From: Candidatus Omnitrophota bacterium
GTDB lineage: Bacteria > Ratteibacteria > UBA8468 > B48-G9 > JAFGKM01
Assembly: GCA_023818785.1 (NCBI GenBank)
Contig: JAMWCO010000101.1
Span: 1-5,770 of the forward strand
Reading direction: 5' to 3'
DNA length: 5,770 bases
Part shown: one piece after another, positions 5,376 to 5,770 of the stretch
Layout of the letters: every line of letters begins with the position of its first letter
Position numbering within the stretch: the first letter of the stretch is position 1
Program-made: the position numbers and the translations under genes
The notes under the pieces: generated by a model
What the model was told of the DNA's origin: nothing
Database searches by the model: none
Seen by the model: only the letters and a program-made list of their open reading frames with translations

Positions 5376-5770
5376 TTAAATTTTTAAAAAAATTAAAATG
5401 ATTATTAAAAAAAATGCTAAAGAAAAACCAAAAATACTAAAATGAAAGTAGTTTAAAGCAAATAAAAAAACAGAACAAATAAATATTGAGCAGGTAAGTA
5501 AAACCAAAGAAATTTTTGTCCCTGTTTTTTTAATTGTAAGATTTAAATTTTTAGCCATTTCTTCATCAAAGTCATATTTTTTATTCAATTTTTTAATTGT
5601 GTCAATAAAAATTTCAATATTATCTGGAATCTCACTAATGAGAAAACTAAATCTATCAAATGTATTTTCTATTTTTTTAAAAAAATATGTAAATTTTAAT
5701 TTTTTATCCAATAGGTCAATAAGATATGGTTCAATTGATTCAATTAGTTTGAAATCTGGTTCTATAAAAT
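5376..5770 (-). CDS. UbiB/ABC1 (AarF)-family atypical kinase, C-terminal fragment
   Basis: Only the last 130 codons lie in the window; the frame is open to the right edge and the gene continues beyond it. It reads FIEPDFKLIESIEPYLIDLL at the edge, matching the LDPDFNxIExAxPY segment after the kinase domain of ABC1/UbiB/AarF proteins. A helical, charged stretch (KKIENTFDRFSFLISEIPDNIEIFIDTIKKLN) follows, and the protein ends with two hydrophobic segments, about the last 45 residues (ISLVLLTCSIFICSVFLFAL and SIFGFSLAFFLIIILIF), as is typical of the membrane-anchored C-terminus of this family. Members support isoprenoid-quinone or lipid metabolism through ATP-binding activity; which applies here cannot be judged because the kinase-like core is outside. 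An internal TTG at 5711 is not a real start. It is probably cotranscribed with smpB, 9 bases downstream. Confidence 0.85.
   Translation of the reverse strand, partial: FIEPDFKLIESIEPYLIDLLDKKLKFTYFFKKIENTFDRFSFLISEIPDNIEIFIDTIKKLNKKYDFDEEMAKNLNLTIKKTGTKISLVLLTCSIFICSVFLFALNYFHFSIFGFSLAFFLIIILIFLKI

Overview
This window comes from an AT-rich bacterium with very compact, one-directional gene packing. Every gene I can support is on the minus strand, so transcription runs from high to low coordinates. Several neighbours overlap by 4 to 13 bases. The sequence alone does not identify the lineage. Low GC with long overlapping gene chains would fit a small, possibly uncultivated or thermophilic bacterium, but that is inference. 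Peptidoglycan genes and a tmRNA system show it is a bacterium.

In transcription order: (1) the C-terminal end of a UbiB/ABC1-family atypical kinase with two terminal membrane segments (5376-5770, partial); (2) smpB, the tmRNA-binding protein (4920-5366); (3) ssrA, the tmRNA (4582-4932), which was not expected from ORFs and is defined here by its acceptor stem, T-arm, H2, H5 and four pseudoknots, with a tag reading frame encoding ARPANLLAA; its 5' end lies inside the smpB gene; (4) a gap of about 236 bases (4346-4581) holding an exact 29-bp second copy of the tmRNA 3' end, two strong inverted repeats and a small palindrome; (5) an exported Zn-dependent N-acetylmuramoyl-L-alanine amidase (3260-4345); (6) murI glutamate racemase (2472-3263); (7) queD 6-carboxytetrahydropterin synthase (2111-2479); (8) a two-domain PurS (1645-2118); (9) purL, FGAM synthase large subunit, running off the left edge (1-1648, partial).

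Functionally the run joins ribosome rescue (SmpB plus tmRNA), cell-wall turnover and D-glutamate supply (amidase, MurI), the queuosine/deazapurine pathway (QueD) and purine synthesis (PurS, PurL). From the amidase to purL the genes overlap by 4, 8, 8 and 4 bases, which implies one transcript with translational coupling.

The most notable region is 4386-4932. The mature tmRNA 5' end falls inside the last codons of smpB, so RNase P maturation of a joint transcript would leave smpB mRNA without a stop codon. The tmRNA T-loop is non-canonical. The 3' end of the tmRNA gene is duplicated exactly, from just before the T-arm to the discriminator base, 196 bp further downstream, as expected of an integrase attachment site or a recombination scar.
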